Positions 14,890 through 22,129 of a stretch of DNA of 22,129 nt are shown one piece after another; the stretch's first letter is position 1, and each line of letters begins with the position of its first letter. Source of the stretch: JBHHZI01 sp046757965. GTDB taxonomy: Bacteria > Acidobacteriota > Polarisedimenticolia > SMYD01. The position numbers and the translations under genes are program-made. Below the pieces are notes generated by a model that worked only from the letters and a program-made list of their open reading frames with translations, was not told where the DNA came from and ran no database searches. The stretch spans positions 1 through 22,129 of the forward strand of contig JBHHZI010000043.1 in the NCBI GenBank assembly GCA_046757965.1, written 5' to 3'.

Positions 14890-17720
14890 GGCGCGCGCCT
14901 CGCCTGCTGCCGGTCGTCCTCGTCACGGCGGCAGCGCTCACGTCGGTGCCGGATGCGCCCCGGGGCGGCGGCAACCTGGAGGTCCTCAACCCCACCTCCA
15001 CCAAGATTCTCAACGCCGCCTGGGATCCGCGCACACTGCCGGTGAAATGGCTCATCAACGGCGGGCTGTTCACCACCAGCCAGCTACGCCCCCCCCTCGA
15101 GGCCGCCTTCGACACCTGGCAGAACCTCCCCGACAGCGACTGGGCCTTCTCCTTCAACGGCACGACCACCGACAACTTCGCCGCCGCCGACGGCAAGAAC
15201 ATCGCCGTGTTCGGTGCGACCTTCGCGATGCCGCCTGATTTTCTCGCCGTGACGCCGTGCACGGCGAAGAACGTAGCGTTCACGGTCGCCGACACCGGCG
15301 GCCCACCACCGGATGTGCTCGGCGACGGTCTCGGCTGGATCGTGATCGGCTCCACCAACGTGCTCCTCGCCCCGATAGGCGATTATCCCGCCGGCACCGT
15401 GGTGGACTGCGACACCATCTTCGCCACGGCTCATGTCTGCAGCAACAACGCCAACATCCTCTGCGACCCGACCAGCTTCAGCCCCTTCTCCGTCTGCGGC
15501 AGCTTCTTCGCGACGTGCGATCCGCTCTTCCCGCTCACCTTCGACCGGAGCCCGGGCACTGAGGACATCCAGGGCCTGGCCCTGCACGAGTTCGGCCATT
15601 TCGGCACCCTGTCCCACTCGACCCTTCCCAGCGCCATCATGTATCCGTTCACCGACACCAACCCGCCGGGAGACGGCATCAATGCCAACCGCGTGCTGAA
15701 GCAGGACGACATCTCCGCCGCCGGGCACTACTACGGCAACCCGACCTTCGTCACCACCAACGCCCGCATCACCGGCCGGGTCACCATCATGCTCGACGAC
15801 GGCAACGGCATGCCGGCGGCGGCCGGCGGCGACGGTGTCTCGGTGACCGCGCTGGATGCCAACACGCTGGAACCGGTGGAGGCTCGCTTCTCGTACTCGT
15901 TCTTCATGGATCCCGCCGACCGGTTCGACGGCGCCGATCGTACGGCCTTCGGCGACGGGTACTACGTCCTGGAGGTCCCGCCGGGCAGCTATTACGTCTA
16001 CGCCGAGTGGTTCGACGGCCGCGACGATGTCTTCTTCGGCCAGCGCCTGTTCGCCCGCCACAACCAGACGGTCGCCTCCAGCGGCGTGGCGAACGGCGAT
16101 CCCACGACCGGCTTCACCGGCGCCTTCGGGTTCTTGCCGGAGCGGTTCGAGTTCTTCAACGCCGCCGAGTCGGGCGATGGCGGCGACGGCACCCAGGCCG
16201 GGGCCGCCGCCGACAACCCGGATGCCGGGACGGTGATCACCGTCGCCGCAGGCGACCTGAACAGCGGCAACGACATCGTCATCAATCTCGACCCCGACGT
16301 GACCAAGACCAAGGCGGCCCGCTCCAATCCCACCGGCGTGTTCCGGCTGGACCTGACGCCGTTCGACAGGCCGGCGATCCTGGCGCTGGACAACGACGGC
16401 AACGATGACGACTGGTGGATCCCCCACTTCACGGCGGCCGAGATGCCGACGCCGCCGTACAATGTTCTCGAGGCCGTCTGGACCAAGCTGGGGCTGGCCA
16501 ACAAGCCGTACGTCGGCGGGCTTCTCCTCTCCGACCCTGCGGATCCCAGCATCATCGAGCCGTTCATCGTGCATGACGCCCGCCGCACGGTGACGGGCTG
16601 GGACGGGGGCAACACGGGCAATACCGACATCTTCGAGGTTCGTGACCGCTTCAACGTGACGGTCACCGAGCCCCGGGATCTGTACTTTGCCATCAAGGTG
16701 CCGGAGAGTCCGCCGGGCATCATGTTCGGCTCGGAGGGGTATTTTGCCCTCACCCAGAACAACGGCATCTGCTCCACCAACACGGCGATCCAGTGCAGTG
16801 TCGATGCGGACTGCCCCAGCACCACCTGCAGCGCCGGTGTCTGCGCCAACGACCCGGCCAATACCTGCGCGGTCGCCGCCGACTGCCCGGTTTGCAACAT
16901 CGGCTCCACCGGGCGCTCCCTGCTGACGCCGGATGATTTCGCCACCATCTTCGTCACCAACACGTTCGACGTGATGTACCGGGTCAAGACGGAGACCGCG
17001 CCTCCGGTGATGCTCACCGGCGCCTCGCCCGCGACACTGACCCAGGGCGAGACCGGGACCGTCGCGACACTCACCGGCAACGGCTTCGTGCCCGGTGCAC
17101 AGGTCGATGTTCTGGCCCCGACCTTCGGACCTCACGTGCCGTCGGGCGTCACCGTGACCTCGGTCAACGTCGTCAACTCCACCTCGATACAGGTCACCGT
17201 GGATGTGGACCCGGCGGCGATCCCGTCGATTCTCGATGTGAAGCTGACCAACCCGGAGGTGGTCATCCCGAACTGGGCCCGTCTGATGTCTCTCGCGGCG
17301 GCACCGGACTCCGACGGAGACGGCATCATCGACCCGCTCGACTGCCTGCCGGCCGACCCGACCCTCTGGTCCGTGCCGGGCAGTACCGGTGGCACGCTCC
17401 AGGTGCAGAAGACGGGCGCCGACACCGCCCGCATCTTGTGGGCTCCCCCGGTCGACCTCGGCGGCACGGCCGGGGTCAGCATCGTGACCGACGCGACCCG
17501 GGGCGTTCGCTCGGCCCTGCTCGCCTCGGGCGGGCTGGACTTCGGCTCGTGCCTGGCCAACGATCTGACGGCCAACGAGGTCTCCGATGCCACCACCACC
17601 CCCGTCGGCGAGACCACCTACTACATGGTCGCCCCGCAGAACGGGTGTGGTCGGGGCCCCTTCACCGGGCCTTCCGGCAGCCCGAACCGGAACGCCAACC
17701 CCGGAAACTGCTCGCCGTAA
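14886..17720 (+). CDS. Secreted metzincin-like (matrixin-type) metalloprotease with Cys-rich, IPT-like and thrombospondin-3-like regions
   Basis: 944 residues. Signal peptide about 1-24. The protease domain has zinc motif HEFGHFGTLSH (H234, E235, H238, H244) and a Met-turn, SAIMYPF with M252, placing it in the metzincins. The Gly usual at position 8 of HExxHxxGxxH is Thr here, although position 7 is Gly. A carboxypeptidase-regulatory-like region follows (ARITGRVTIMLDDGN, YVLEVPPGSYYVYAEW). A Cys-rich block at 629-670 holds two repeats of the form CxxxxAxxC-x5-C, and a related motif occurs at 185-193. About 703-800 resembles an IPT/TIG immunoglobulin-like domain (GASPATLTQGETGTVATLTG). At 808-819 a calcium-binding thrombospondin type 3-like motif reads DSDGDGIIDPLD. 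No sorting signal was recognised at the C-terminus. Probably extracellular; substrate unknown. Confidence 0.85.
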   Translation: MRRAPRLLPVVLVTAAALTSVPDAPRGGGNLEVLNPTSTKILNAAWDPRTLPVKWLINGGLFTTSQLRPPLEAAFDTWQNLPDSDWAFSFNGTTTDNFAAADGKNIAVFGATFAMPPDFLAVTPCTAKNVAFTVADTGGPPPDVLGDGLGWIVIGSTNVLLAPIGDYPAGTVVDCDTIFATAHVCSNNANILCDPTSFSPFSVCGSFFATCDPLFPLTFDRSPGTEDIQGLALHEFGHFGTLSHSTLPSAIMYPFTDTNPPGDGINANRVLKQDDISAAGHYYGNPTFVTTNARITGRVTIMLDDGNGMPAAAGGDGVSVTALDANTLEPVEARFSYSFFMDPADRFDGADRTAFGDGYYVLEVPPGSYYVYAEWFDGRDDVFFGQRLFARHNQTVASSGVANGDPTTGFTGAFGFLPERFEFFNAAESGDGGDGTQAGAAADNPDAGTVITVAAGDLNSGNDIVINLDPDVTKTKAARSNPTGVFRLDLTPFDRPAILALDNDGNDDDWWIPHFTAAEMPTPPYNVLEAVWTKLGLANKPYVGGLLLSDPADPSIIEPFIVHDARRTVTGWDGGNTGNTDIFEVRDRFNVTVTEPRDLYFAIKVPESPPGIMFGSEGYFALTQNNGICSTNTAIQCSVDADCPSTTCSAGVCANDPANTCAVAADCPVCNIGSTGRSLLTPDDFATIFVTNTFDVMYRVKTETAPPVMLTGASPATLTQGETGTVATLTGNGFVPGAQVDVLAPTFGPHVPSGVTVTSVNVVNSTSIQVTVDVDPAAIPSILDVKLTNPEVVIPNWARLMSLAAAPDSDGDGIIDPLDCLPADPTLWSVPGSTGGTLQVQKTGADTARILWAPPVDLGGTAGVSIVTDATRGVRSALLASGGLDFGSCLANDLTANEVSDATTTPVGETTYYMVAPQNGCGRGPFTGPSGSPNRNANPGNCSP

Positions 17721-17733
17721 GGTGCAAGAACCG

Positions 17734-18321
17734 TCAGGGCCTGGAGCCGTCAACGGGGTCCGTGCGCGCCGCCCCGAGCTCCACGAGAGAGAACTCCTCA
17801 TCCCCCCGGTGCACCTTCACCCGGACGTTGTCGGCACGCAGGAACGTCCATCCGACGATATCCACGGCCCGGTCGAAGTGGTCCGGGTCGGTGAGGGACA
17901 CGCCGTTGATCCCGACCAGGAGATCACCCGGCTGGATCTGGAGTCGCGCCGGGCGAAACGGTGGGCGCACGGAGAGGACACGCACGCCCAGGGGATCGCC
18001 GTTCATGCCCCGCACCGCTTCGAGCCGGGCGTGAGAAAACTGCAGGTGGGCATCGAACCAGTCCGGGACCGCCGCCGGATCGAAATCGACTGCCGGGGAG
18101 CTGGACCGGTCGCCCGCGTCGGCGCTGCCGTGCGGCCCGGGCGCGCCTCCAGCATCGCCCCCGGCGCGCGCCTCTCCGGTCCCGCTGCTGCGGGCGAGCG
18201 GGGCCGGCTGCCCTCCACTGCCGGGCTCCCGGCCACCGGAGGACCAGACGAGCACGGCGAGGGCGACCAGCACGACACCGGAGACCGCGCCAATCCCGAC
18301 GGTGCGACGAGCAGGACTCAT
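17734..18321 (-). CDS. Membrane-anchored PDZ-domain protein
   Basis: 195 residues. The ATG at 18321 overlaps the thiD stop (ATGA), and AGGGGAG stands directly upstream. An N-terminal membrane segment (GIGAVSGVVLVALAVLVW, about 9-26) follows a short basic start, so the protein is anchored with its C-terminus outside the cytoplasm. Residues 30-95 are a low-complexity Gly/Ala/Ser linker. A PDZ domain fills about 100-190: LGVRVLSVRPPF, LQIQPGDLLVGINGVSLTDP, VRVKVHRGDEEFSLVEL. No protease domain is attached. Anchor-linker-PDZ resembles the layout of GspC of type II secretion, but no other secretion gene is near and the similarity is architectural only. The link to thiamine genes is probably transcriptional convenience. 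Confidence 0.75.
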   Translation of the reverse strand: MSPARRTVGIGAVSGVVLVALAVLVWSSGGREPGSGGQPAPLARSSGTGEARAGGDAGGAPGPHGSADAGDRSSSPAVDFDPAAVPDWFDAHLQFSHARLEAVRGMNGDPLGVRVLSVRPPFRPARLQIQPGDLLVGINGVSLTDPDHFDRAVDIVGWTFLRADNVRVKVHRGDEEFSLVELGAARTDPVDGSRP

Positions 18322-19112
18322 GCTCCCCTGCCCCACCAGCGGTGAAAATGATTCAACGGGCCTCGCCCCGACCCGACCGGCCACGACGTCTCGAGGCATC
18401 GCTGCACGTAGTCGCGCCCGGCCTCGACGGCCGCCACGAGCGGATCGCCGAGGGCGAGCCGTGCCGCGATGGCCGCCGACAGTGTACAGCCGGTTCCGTG
18501 GGTCGATGTGGTCGATATCCGGGGACGGCGGATGTCGAACGACCGATGGCCGTCGAAGAACAGATCGGACACCTCCTCGTCCGCGTCATCTCCACCGGTG
18601 ATCATCACCGCCCCGGCACCTGCCTCGAGAAGAGCCCTCGCCTGCGCACGGCCTGATCTCCCGGGCAGGCCGGTCAGAACCGACGCCTCGTGACGATTCG
18701 GCGTCAGGAGCGTCGCCTGCGGAAGCACCCGTTCCAGCAGGGCGGCCATCCCGGCGTCGTCGAGCAGGCGGCGGCCGGAGCTCGATTCGATGACCGGGTC
18801 CACCACCACCGGGAGCGGCGCGAGTCGTGCGAGGGCTTCTCCGACGACCCGGACGATCCCCGCGCTACCGAGCGCACCGATCTTGACCGCAGCCACCGGA
18901 AGGTCGTCGACGACGGCGCGGATCTGCGTGGCAACCAGCTCGGGGGGCAGTGGATGGACCTCCTGGATGCCGGCGGTGTTCTGGGCCGTGATGACCGTCA
19001 GCACCGAGCACCCGTACACCTCGTGGGCCGCGAACGACTTCAGGTCTGCCTGGATCCCGGCGCCGCCCGACGGGTCGGACCCGGCGATGGTCAGCGAGAC
19101 AGGCCAGGTCAT
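18318..19112 (-). CDS. thiD: Hydroxymethylpyrimidine/phosphomethylpyrimidine kinase
   Basis: 264 residues, normal family length. It phosphorylates HMP and HMP-phosphate to HMP-diphosphate for thiamine synthesis in the cytoplasm. Ribokinase-fold motifs are seen: TIAGSDPSGGAGIQADLKSF (8-27), VKIGALGS around K77, VVVDPVIESSSGRRLL, LLTPNRHEA, and the anion-hole motif THGTGCTLSAA with catalytic C209. The Met usual after KIG is Ala here, and a Glu follows the conserved DPV (VIES rather than VMVA); both are tolerable variations. The start overlaps the thiE stop and the end overlaps the PDZ gene start, both as ATGA. Its product is a substrate of the upstream-encoded ThiE. Confidence 0.96.
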   Translation of the reverse strand: MTWPVSLTIAGSDPSGGAGIQADLKSFAAHEVYGCSVLTVITAQNTAGIQEVHPLPPELVATQIRAVVDDLPVAAVKIGALGSAGIVRVVGEALARLAPLPVVVDPVIESSSGRRLLDDAGMAALLERVLPQATLLTPNRHEASVLTGLPGRSGRAQARALLEAGAGAVMITGGDDADEEVSDLFFDGHRSFDIRRPRISTTSTHGTGCTLSAAIAARLALGDPLVAAVEAGRDYVQRCLETSWPVGSGRGPLNHFHRWWGRGA

Positions 19113-19807
19113 CCGGCAAGTCGCTGGAGAGCGTCATCGACGATCCGGCGCAGAGCGCGCACCGCCGGCCCGATCGAGGGCGCGCCGGCTGCGGCCCGTG
19201 CTACCGCCACGCCACACGCGCCGCCGGCCACGCAGGCGCCGGCCGTCTCGGCAGAGATCCCACCCACCGCCACCACCGGAAGGGACGTGGCGGCAACCAT
19301 ACCGGTCAGCCCCGCAAGGCCGAGTGGCGGCCCGGCGTCGCCCTTGGTCCCGGTCGCGAAGATCGGACCGACGCCAAGGTAATCCGCGCCGGCTCTCTCC
19401 GCCGCTCTCGCCTCACCCGGAGTGCCCGCCGAGGCGCCGAGGATCATGGCCGCCCCGGCGACACGGCGGGCCGCCGGGAGGTCGAGGTCCTCCGGTCCCA
19501 GATGGCAGGCCCACGCCCCCACCAGGAGCGCCACGTCGGGACGATCGTTGACCACCACGACCGCCCTGGCTCGCGCCGCCATGGAAACCACCTCGTTCGC
19601 GGTGGCGACGAGCTCGCGGTCGGTCGCTTCCTTGGCGCGGATCTGGATGGCCGTCGCTCCACCTCTGAGAGCCTGCCGGCACACATCCAGGTCGGTGCGC
19701 CCCCGGGACTGGCGCCGGTCGGTGATGACCATGAGGCGCAGGGCGGACCCCAGGTCCTCGCGGGTGTGGCATTCGACACGCCCGGATCCTGATCGGGAGG
19801 GTGTCAC
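19109..19807 (-). CDS. thiE: Thiamine-phosphate synthase
   Basis: It joins HMP-diphosphate and thiazole phosphate to give thiamine phosphate. Beta-barrel motifs are visible: LMVITDRR, GATAIQIRAKE (diphosphate binding), VVVNDRPDVALLV, CHLGPEDLDL, YLGVGPIFATGTKGDAGPPL, PVVAVGGIS. The start is uncertain. A GTG at 19807 gives 232 residues but leaves almost no leader after the predicted promoter. The only ATG, at 19732, gives 207 residues but cuts into the first strand (MVITD) and has no ribosome-binding site. I list the GTG. TenI-type paralogues share these motifs, but the pairing with thiD favours ThiE. No TPP riboswitch motif is present upstream; the space to the promoter is too short. Confidence 0.9.
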   Translation of the reverse strand: MTPSRSGSGRVECHTREDLGSALRLMVITDRRQSRGRTDLDVCRQALRGGATAIQIRAKEATDRELVATANEVVSMAARARAVVVVNDRPDVALLVGAWACHLGPEDLDLPAARRVAGAAMILGASAGTPGEARAAERAGADYLGVGPIFATGTKGDAGPPLGLAGLTGMVAATSLPVVAVGGISAETAGACVAGGACGVAVARAAAGAPSIGPAVRALRRIVDDALQRLAG

Positions 19808-21945
19808 GGCCCCGGTATAATGGCCCGACTGACGGGGCAAGGCAAGCGACCGGCCCCCCGTCAGGGAGTCGAACCATCCGTCAACTCACCAGCAAGCCCT
19901 GGGCGGTGTGGCTCCTCGTGGCGGCGGCCCTGCTCCCGTTCGTCTCCTCGCTGGGCGCCGACTTCGTCTACGACGACCACGCCCTCGTCGAGCCCTTCGT
20001 CTCCGCCGATGATGGGCCCGGGTGGAGCGACATCTTCGGCCAGGAACTGTGGCACGACCTGTCGGCCCAGAGTTACTATCGTCCGCTCGTCCGCCTCAGC
20101 TTCGTCGCCGATGCGTTCTGGTCCGCCACCGCGCTGCCTTTCCACATCACGAACCTGCTGCTGCACATCGGGCTGGTCCTGATCGCCTGGCGGGTGGTGC
20201 GCCATCTTGTCGGGGATCCATCGCTGGCCTTCACCGCTGCGGCGCTGTTCGCCGTCCACCCGGTGCACGCGGAGGCGGTGGCATGGATCTCGGCGCGCGG
20301 CGACCTCCTGGCTCCGCTCCTGGGACTCGGCTCGTGGTGGATGATGCTCGCCGGCGGCTGGCTGACCTCGACCCGGCAGGACGCCGGCAGGCGCCGCGTC
20401 CCGGATCTCGCCGGCGCCGCCGGTCTGTTTGCCGCCGCGCTGGTGAGCAAGGAGACCGCCATCGCCCTGGTTCCGATGATCGCGGTGGCGGAGTGGCTGC
20501 TGCGCCGGCGGCTGACGGGGACGACCTCATCCCGTCCACCCTGGCCGAGGGCTCCCCTGCTGGCCGCCGGGTTCGTGATGGCCGCATGGGTGGTTCTCCG
20601 GGTGGTGGTACTGGGACACTTCACCACGCCCCAGCCGGTCGATCCCTGGGAGAACCCGGTAGCCGGCCTGGGAGCCGGCGATCGAGTGGCGACGGTGGCC
20701 GCCAATCTGCTGGCGGCGGTTCGCCTCCTATTCTGGCCTCACCCGCTGCGCGCCGACTACTCGGTGCCGGTCCTGACCCCCATGCGTCTCCAGACCGCCG
20801 GCGGCATCCTCCACCTGGGCGCCGCCCTTGTCATCGGCCTGCTGATCGTCGCCGCCCTGCGCGGTGCCGCACGGCGCGGCGCAGCACCCGCGCTCCAGGC
20901 CCGGGGACTCGGTCTGACGCTGGCCCTCGTCGCCTGGCTGCCGGCGTCGAGCCTCATCGGGCCGGCCGCCGGCTCGCCGCTGGCCGAGCGCTATCTCGTC
21001 CTTCCTTCCCTCGGCTGGGCCATCGCGGTCGCCGCCTGGATCGATTCGCCGGCGTGGGCGGGACAGCGGCGCCGGGCATGGATGCTGCCCATCGCCCTCA
21101 CCTGCGTTCTTGCCGGCCGCACGGCCGTGCAGGTGCCGGTCTGGCAAGATGACGCCCACCTGTTCGCCGCCAGCGCGGCCCATCCCCCGGTGTCGTTCCG
21201 CATCGCCTACTTCTCCGGACTCCTCGCGTATGCCGGCGGAGACGACGCCGCGGCCTCGGACTGGTTCGCGCGGTCGATCGCGGCCGCACCTCGATTCTCC
21301 CGGGCACACGAGGGGAAAGCTCGCGCCGCGCTGCGGCGCGGAGACGCCGGCGCGGCCGTTGCCGCCGCGCAGGAGGCCATTCGATTCGAACCGGCGAATG
21401 ACCCGGTGACGCGCTCCCGGTACCGGGTTCTTCTGGCGGAGGCCCTGGCGGCAACCGGGCAGGTCGACGAGGCTCTCGAAGCCCTGCGAGACGGGCTGTT
21501 CCTCGATGATTCGGCGGCGGCTCCGGCCCGCATCATGGGCGACATCCTCTTCGGCGCCGGACGCCTCGAGCCCGCCGTCGGTGCCTACCGCGAAGCCCTG
21601 CGCCGCGCCCCGGGAGACACCCTCGTGCAGTTCAACCTGGGTATCACCCTCGCACTGCTCCAGCGCACCGACGAGGCAGAGTCGCTGCTCACCCGGGTCG
21701 CGGCCGGCGCCGACGCGCCGGTCCCGACCTTTTTTCACCTCGGGCTGCTGGCGGCGGGAAGAGACGATGCCGGCGCCGCCATCCGGGCGTTCGATCGTTT
21801 TCTTGCCCGGGCGTCTCCCGACGACCCGGAACTGGCCGCGATGGTGGTCGAGGCTCGCCGCCGCATCGCCGCATTGCGTGGGGCGAAAGACGAGATGCCC
21901 TCGGCAGGAAACGAAGGTCGTCCGCCCGGGCCGGGCTCAAGGTGA
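19801..21945 (+). CDS. GT-C superfamily membrane protein with C-terminal TPRs (TMTC/DUF1736-like)
   Basis: Up to 714 residues. The membrane part (about 30-450) has some ten hydrophobic segments and the landmarks of the TMTC/DUF1736 group: first-loop acidic motif FVYDDHALV (D58, D59), YYRPLVRLSF, FHITNLLLHIGLVLIAW, LFAVHPVHAEAVAWISARGD, a DUF1736-like stretch at about 278-321 (WENPVAGLGAGDRVATVAAN, LFWPHPLRADYS) and SPLAERYLVLPSLGW. In GT-C enzymes the first-loop acidic residues bind the lipid-linked sugar donor. The rest (about 455-690) is five to six TPRs. TMTC relatives are O-mannosyltransferases; bacterial members are mostly uncharacterised, so transfer of a sugar to exported proteins is inference. 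The start is unclear: GTG 19801 precedes the TATAAT, while an in-frame ATC at 19876 has AGGGAG seven bases upstream. Confidence 0.85.
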   Translation: MSRPRYNGPTDGARQATGPPSGSRTIRQLTSKPWAVWLLVAAALLPFVSSLGADFVYDDHALVEPFVSADDGPGWSDIFGQELWHDLSAQSYYRPLVRLSFVADAFWSATALPFHITNLLLHIGLVLIAWRVVRHLVGDPSLAFTAAALFAVHPVHAEAVAWISARGDLLAPLLGLGSWWMMLAGGWLTSTRQDAGRRRVPDLAGAAGLFAAALVSKETAIALVPMIAVAEWLLRRRLTGTTSSRPPWPRAPLLAAGFVMAAWVVLRVVVLGHFTTPQPVDPWENPVAGLGAGDRVATVAANLLAAVRLLFWPHPLRADYSVPVLTPMRLQTAGGILHLGAALVIGLLIVAALRGAARRGAAPALQARGLGLTLALVAWLPASSLIGPAAGSPLAERYLVLPSLGWAIAVAAWIDSPAWAGQRRRAWMLPIALTCVLAGRTAVQVPVWQDDAHLFAASAAHPPVSFRIAYFSGLLAYAGGDDAAASDWFARSIAAAPRFSRAHEGKARAALRRGDAGAAVAAAQEAIRFEPANDPVTRSRYRVLLAEALAATGQVDEALEALRDGLFLDDSAAAPARIMGDILFGAGRLEPAVGAYREALRRAPGDTLVQFNLGITLALLQRTDEAESLLTRVAAGADAPVPTFFHLGLLAAGRDDAGAAIRAFDRFLARASPDDPELAAMVVEARRRIAALRGAKDEMPSAGNEGRPPGPGSR
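19816..19821 (+). promoter_or_regulatory. Perfect -10 element for the GT-C/TPR membrane protein
   Basis: TATAAT, six of six, in a GC-rich surrounding. No good -35 lies 16-18 bases upstream. Predicted +1 near 19828, which is downstream of the GTG that opens the longest frame of the membrane protein. Confidence 0.5.
19817..19845 (-). promoter_or_regulatory. Likely promoter of thiE-thiD-PDZ, overlapping the divergent -10
   Basis: On the minus strand TTGCCT (19845-19840), 17-base spacer, CATTAT (19822-19817). Each hexamer has four of six consensus bases. It uses the same AT-rich patch as the plus-strand TATAAT, so the two directions probably compete for polymerase. Confidence 0.45.
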
Positions 21946-22129
21946 GGCGCCGATGTCGACGGCTCCCGGGCGCAGAACGCGCAGACCGGCGGGTCCGATC
22001 TCCACCACCGTCGATGGCGCTCCACCTGCACACCGTCCGCCGTCCACGACAAGGTCCACCTGGCCGCGGAACGGGGCCACCGCGTCGTCGGCGGCACCGT
22101 CAGGCGGCGCGGCCATGCTCGCGAAGAGT
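21937..22129 (-). CDS. C-terminal part of Sua5/YrdC/TsaC L-threonylcarbamoyladenylate synthase (5' end beyond window)
   Basis: The last 63 codons of a gene entering from the right edge. The end of the YrdC/Sua5 fold is clear: FRGQVDLVVDGGRCAGGAPS followed by TVVEI and LRVLRPGAV, where the S-T-V-V segment is the family's conserved nucleotide-binding strand. The enzyme makes threonylcarbamoyl-AMP for the t6A37 modification of ANN-decoding tRNAs. The C-terminal extension of true Sua5 is absent, so this is a short TsaC/YrdC-like form. It converges with the GT-C gene and the two coding regions overlap by nine bases. Confidence 0.88.
   Translation of the reverse strand, partial: LFASMAAPPDGAADDAVAPFRGQVDLVVDGGRCAGGAPSTVVEIGPAGLRVLRPGAVDIGASP

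Noticed and set aside
15084..17801. Long minus-strand open frame opposite the metzincin-like gene
   Set aside because: Shadow of the plus-strand gene; no domain and no ribosome-binding site.
19733..19845. TPP riboswitch upstream of thiE
   Set aside because: No CTGAGA-type core is present, and the leader between the promoter and coding region is too short.
19860..19880. Minus-strand GGTTCGACTCC resembling a tRNA T-arm
   Set aside because: The flanking bases do not pair as a T-stem, and no acceptor or anticodon arm can be built around it.

Overview
The window is a GC-rich bacterial chromosome segment with tightly packed genes. It has several ATGA/TTGA stop-start overlaps and promoters of the ordinary sigma-70 type. 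No rRNA, tRNA, CRISPR array, insertion sequence or phage gene was seen. SpoVG, a LolB-like lipoprotein and EnvC/CtpA-type envelope genes occur together with metzincin-type secreted proteins that carry Cys-rich and thrombospondin-3-like repeats, TolB/FlgO-plus-TPR lipoproteins and a TMTC-like GT-C membrane protein. This mix suggests a diderm, non-sporulating bacterium, most likely Acidobacteriota or a related deep lineage. That placement is inference from gene content only.

Layout. 1-245: C-terminal end of an unidentified protein (+). 317-886: small exported protein with a carboxypeptidase-regulatory-like domain and a C-terminal membrane segment (+). 918-2819: hybrid histidine kinase, REC-PAS-HisKA-HATPase-REC (-), with a clear promoter and a perfect dyad at its predicted transcript start. 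3093-3373: a complete miniature transcription unit (+) with a consensus promoter (TTGACA-17-TAGATA), ribosome-binding site, a 38-residue two-cysteine peptide with a YxxP leader-like motif, and a strong intrinsic terminator. 3485-5536: TolB/FlgO-like plus TPR lipoprotein (-) with its own promoter. 5695-5925: small helical protein (+).

5958-13806 is one long minus-strand cluster, read from right to left: EnvC-like coiled-coil/LytM protein, S41 (CtpA-like) protein, a protein resembling M3-type gluzincins, large TPR protein, LolB-like lipoprotein, ispE, spoVG. The proteins are mainly envelope-directed and isoprenoid synthesis is embedded among them. The first three genes have protease folds, but in each the residues expected for catalysis are replaced. 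The cluster may therefore carry a set of pseudoproteases acting as scaffolds or activators.

14188-17720 (+) is a two-gene secreted module: a beta-rich exported protein translationally coupled to a large metzincin-like metalloprotease. 17734-19807 (-) is thiE-thiD plus a membrane-anchored PDZ protein, all with 4-base overlaps. It diverges from a GT-C/TMTC-like membrane protein with TPRs (19801-21945, +), and the two promoters overlap on one -10 region. The window closes in the C-terminus of a Sua5/YrdC/TsaC threonylcarbamoyl-AMP synthase (-).

The most notable items are the orphan 38-residue peptide gene and the run of three degenerate protease-fold genes.
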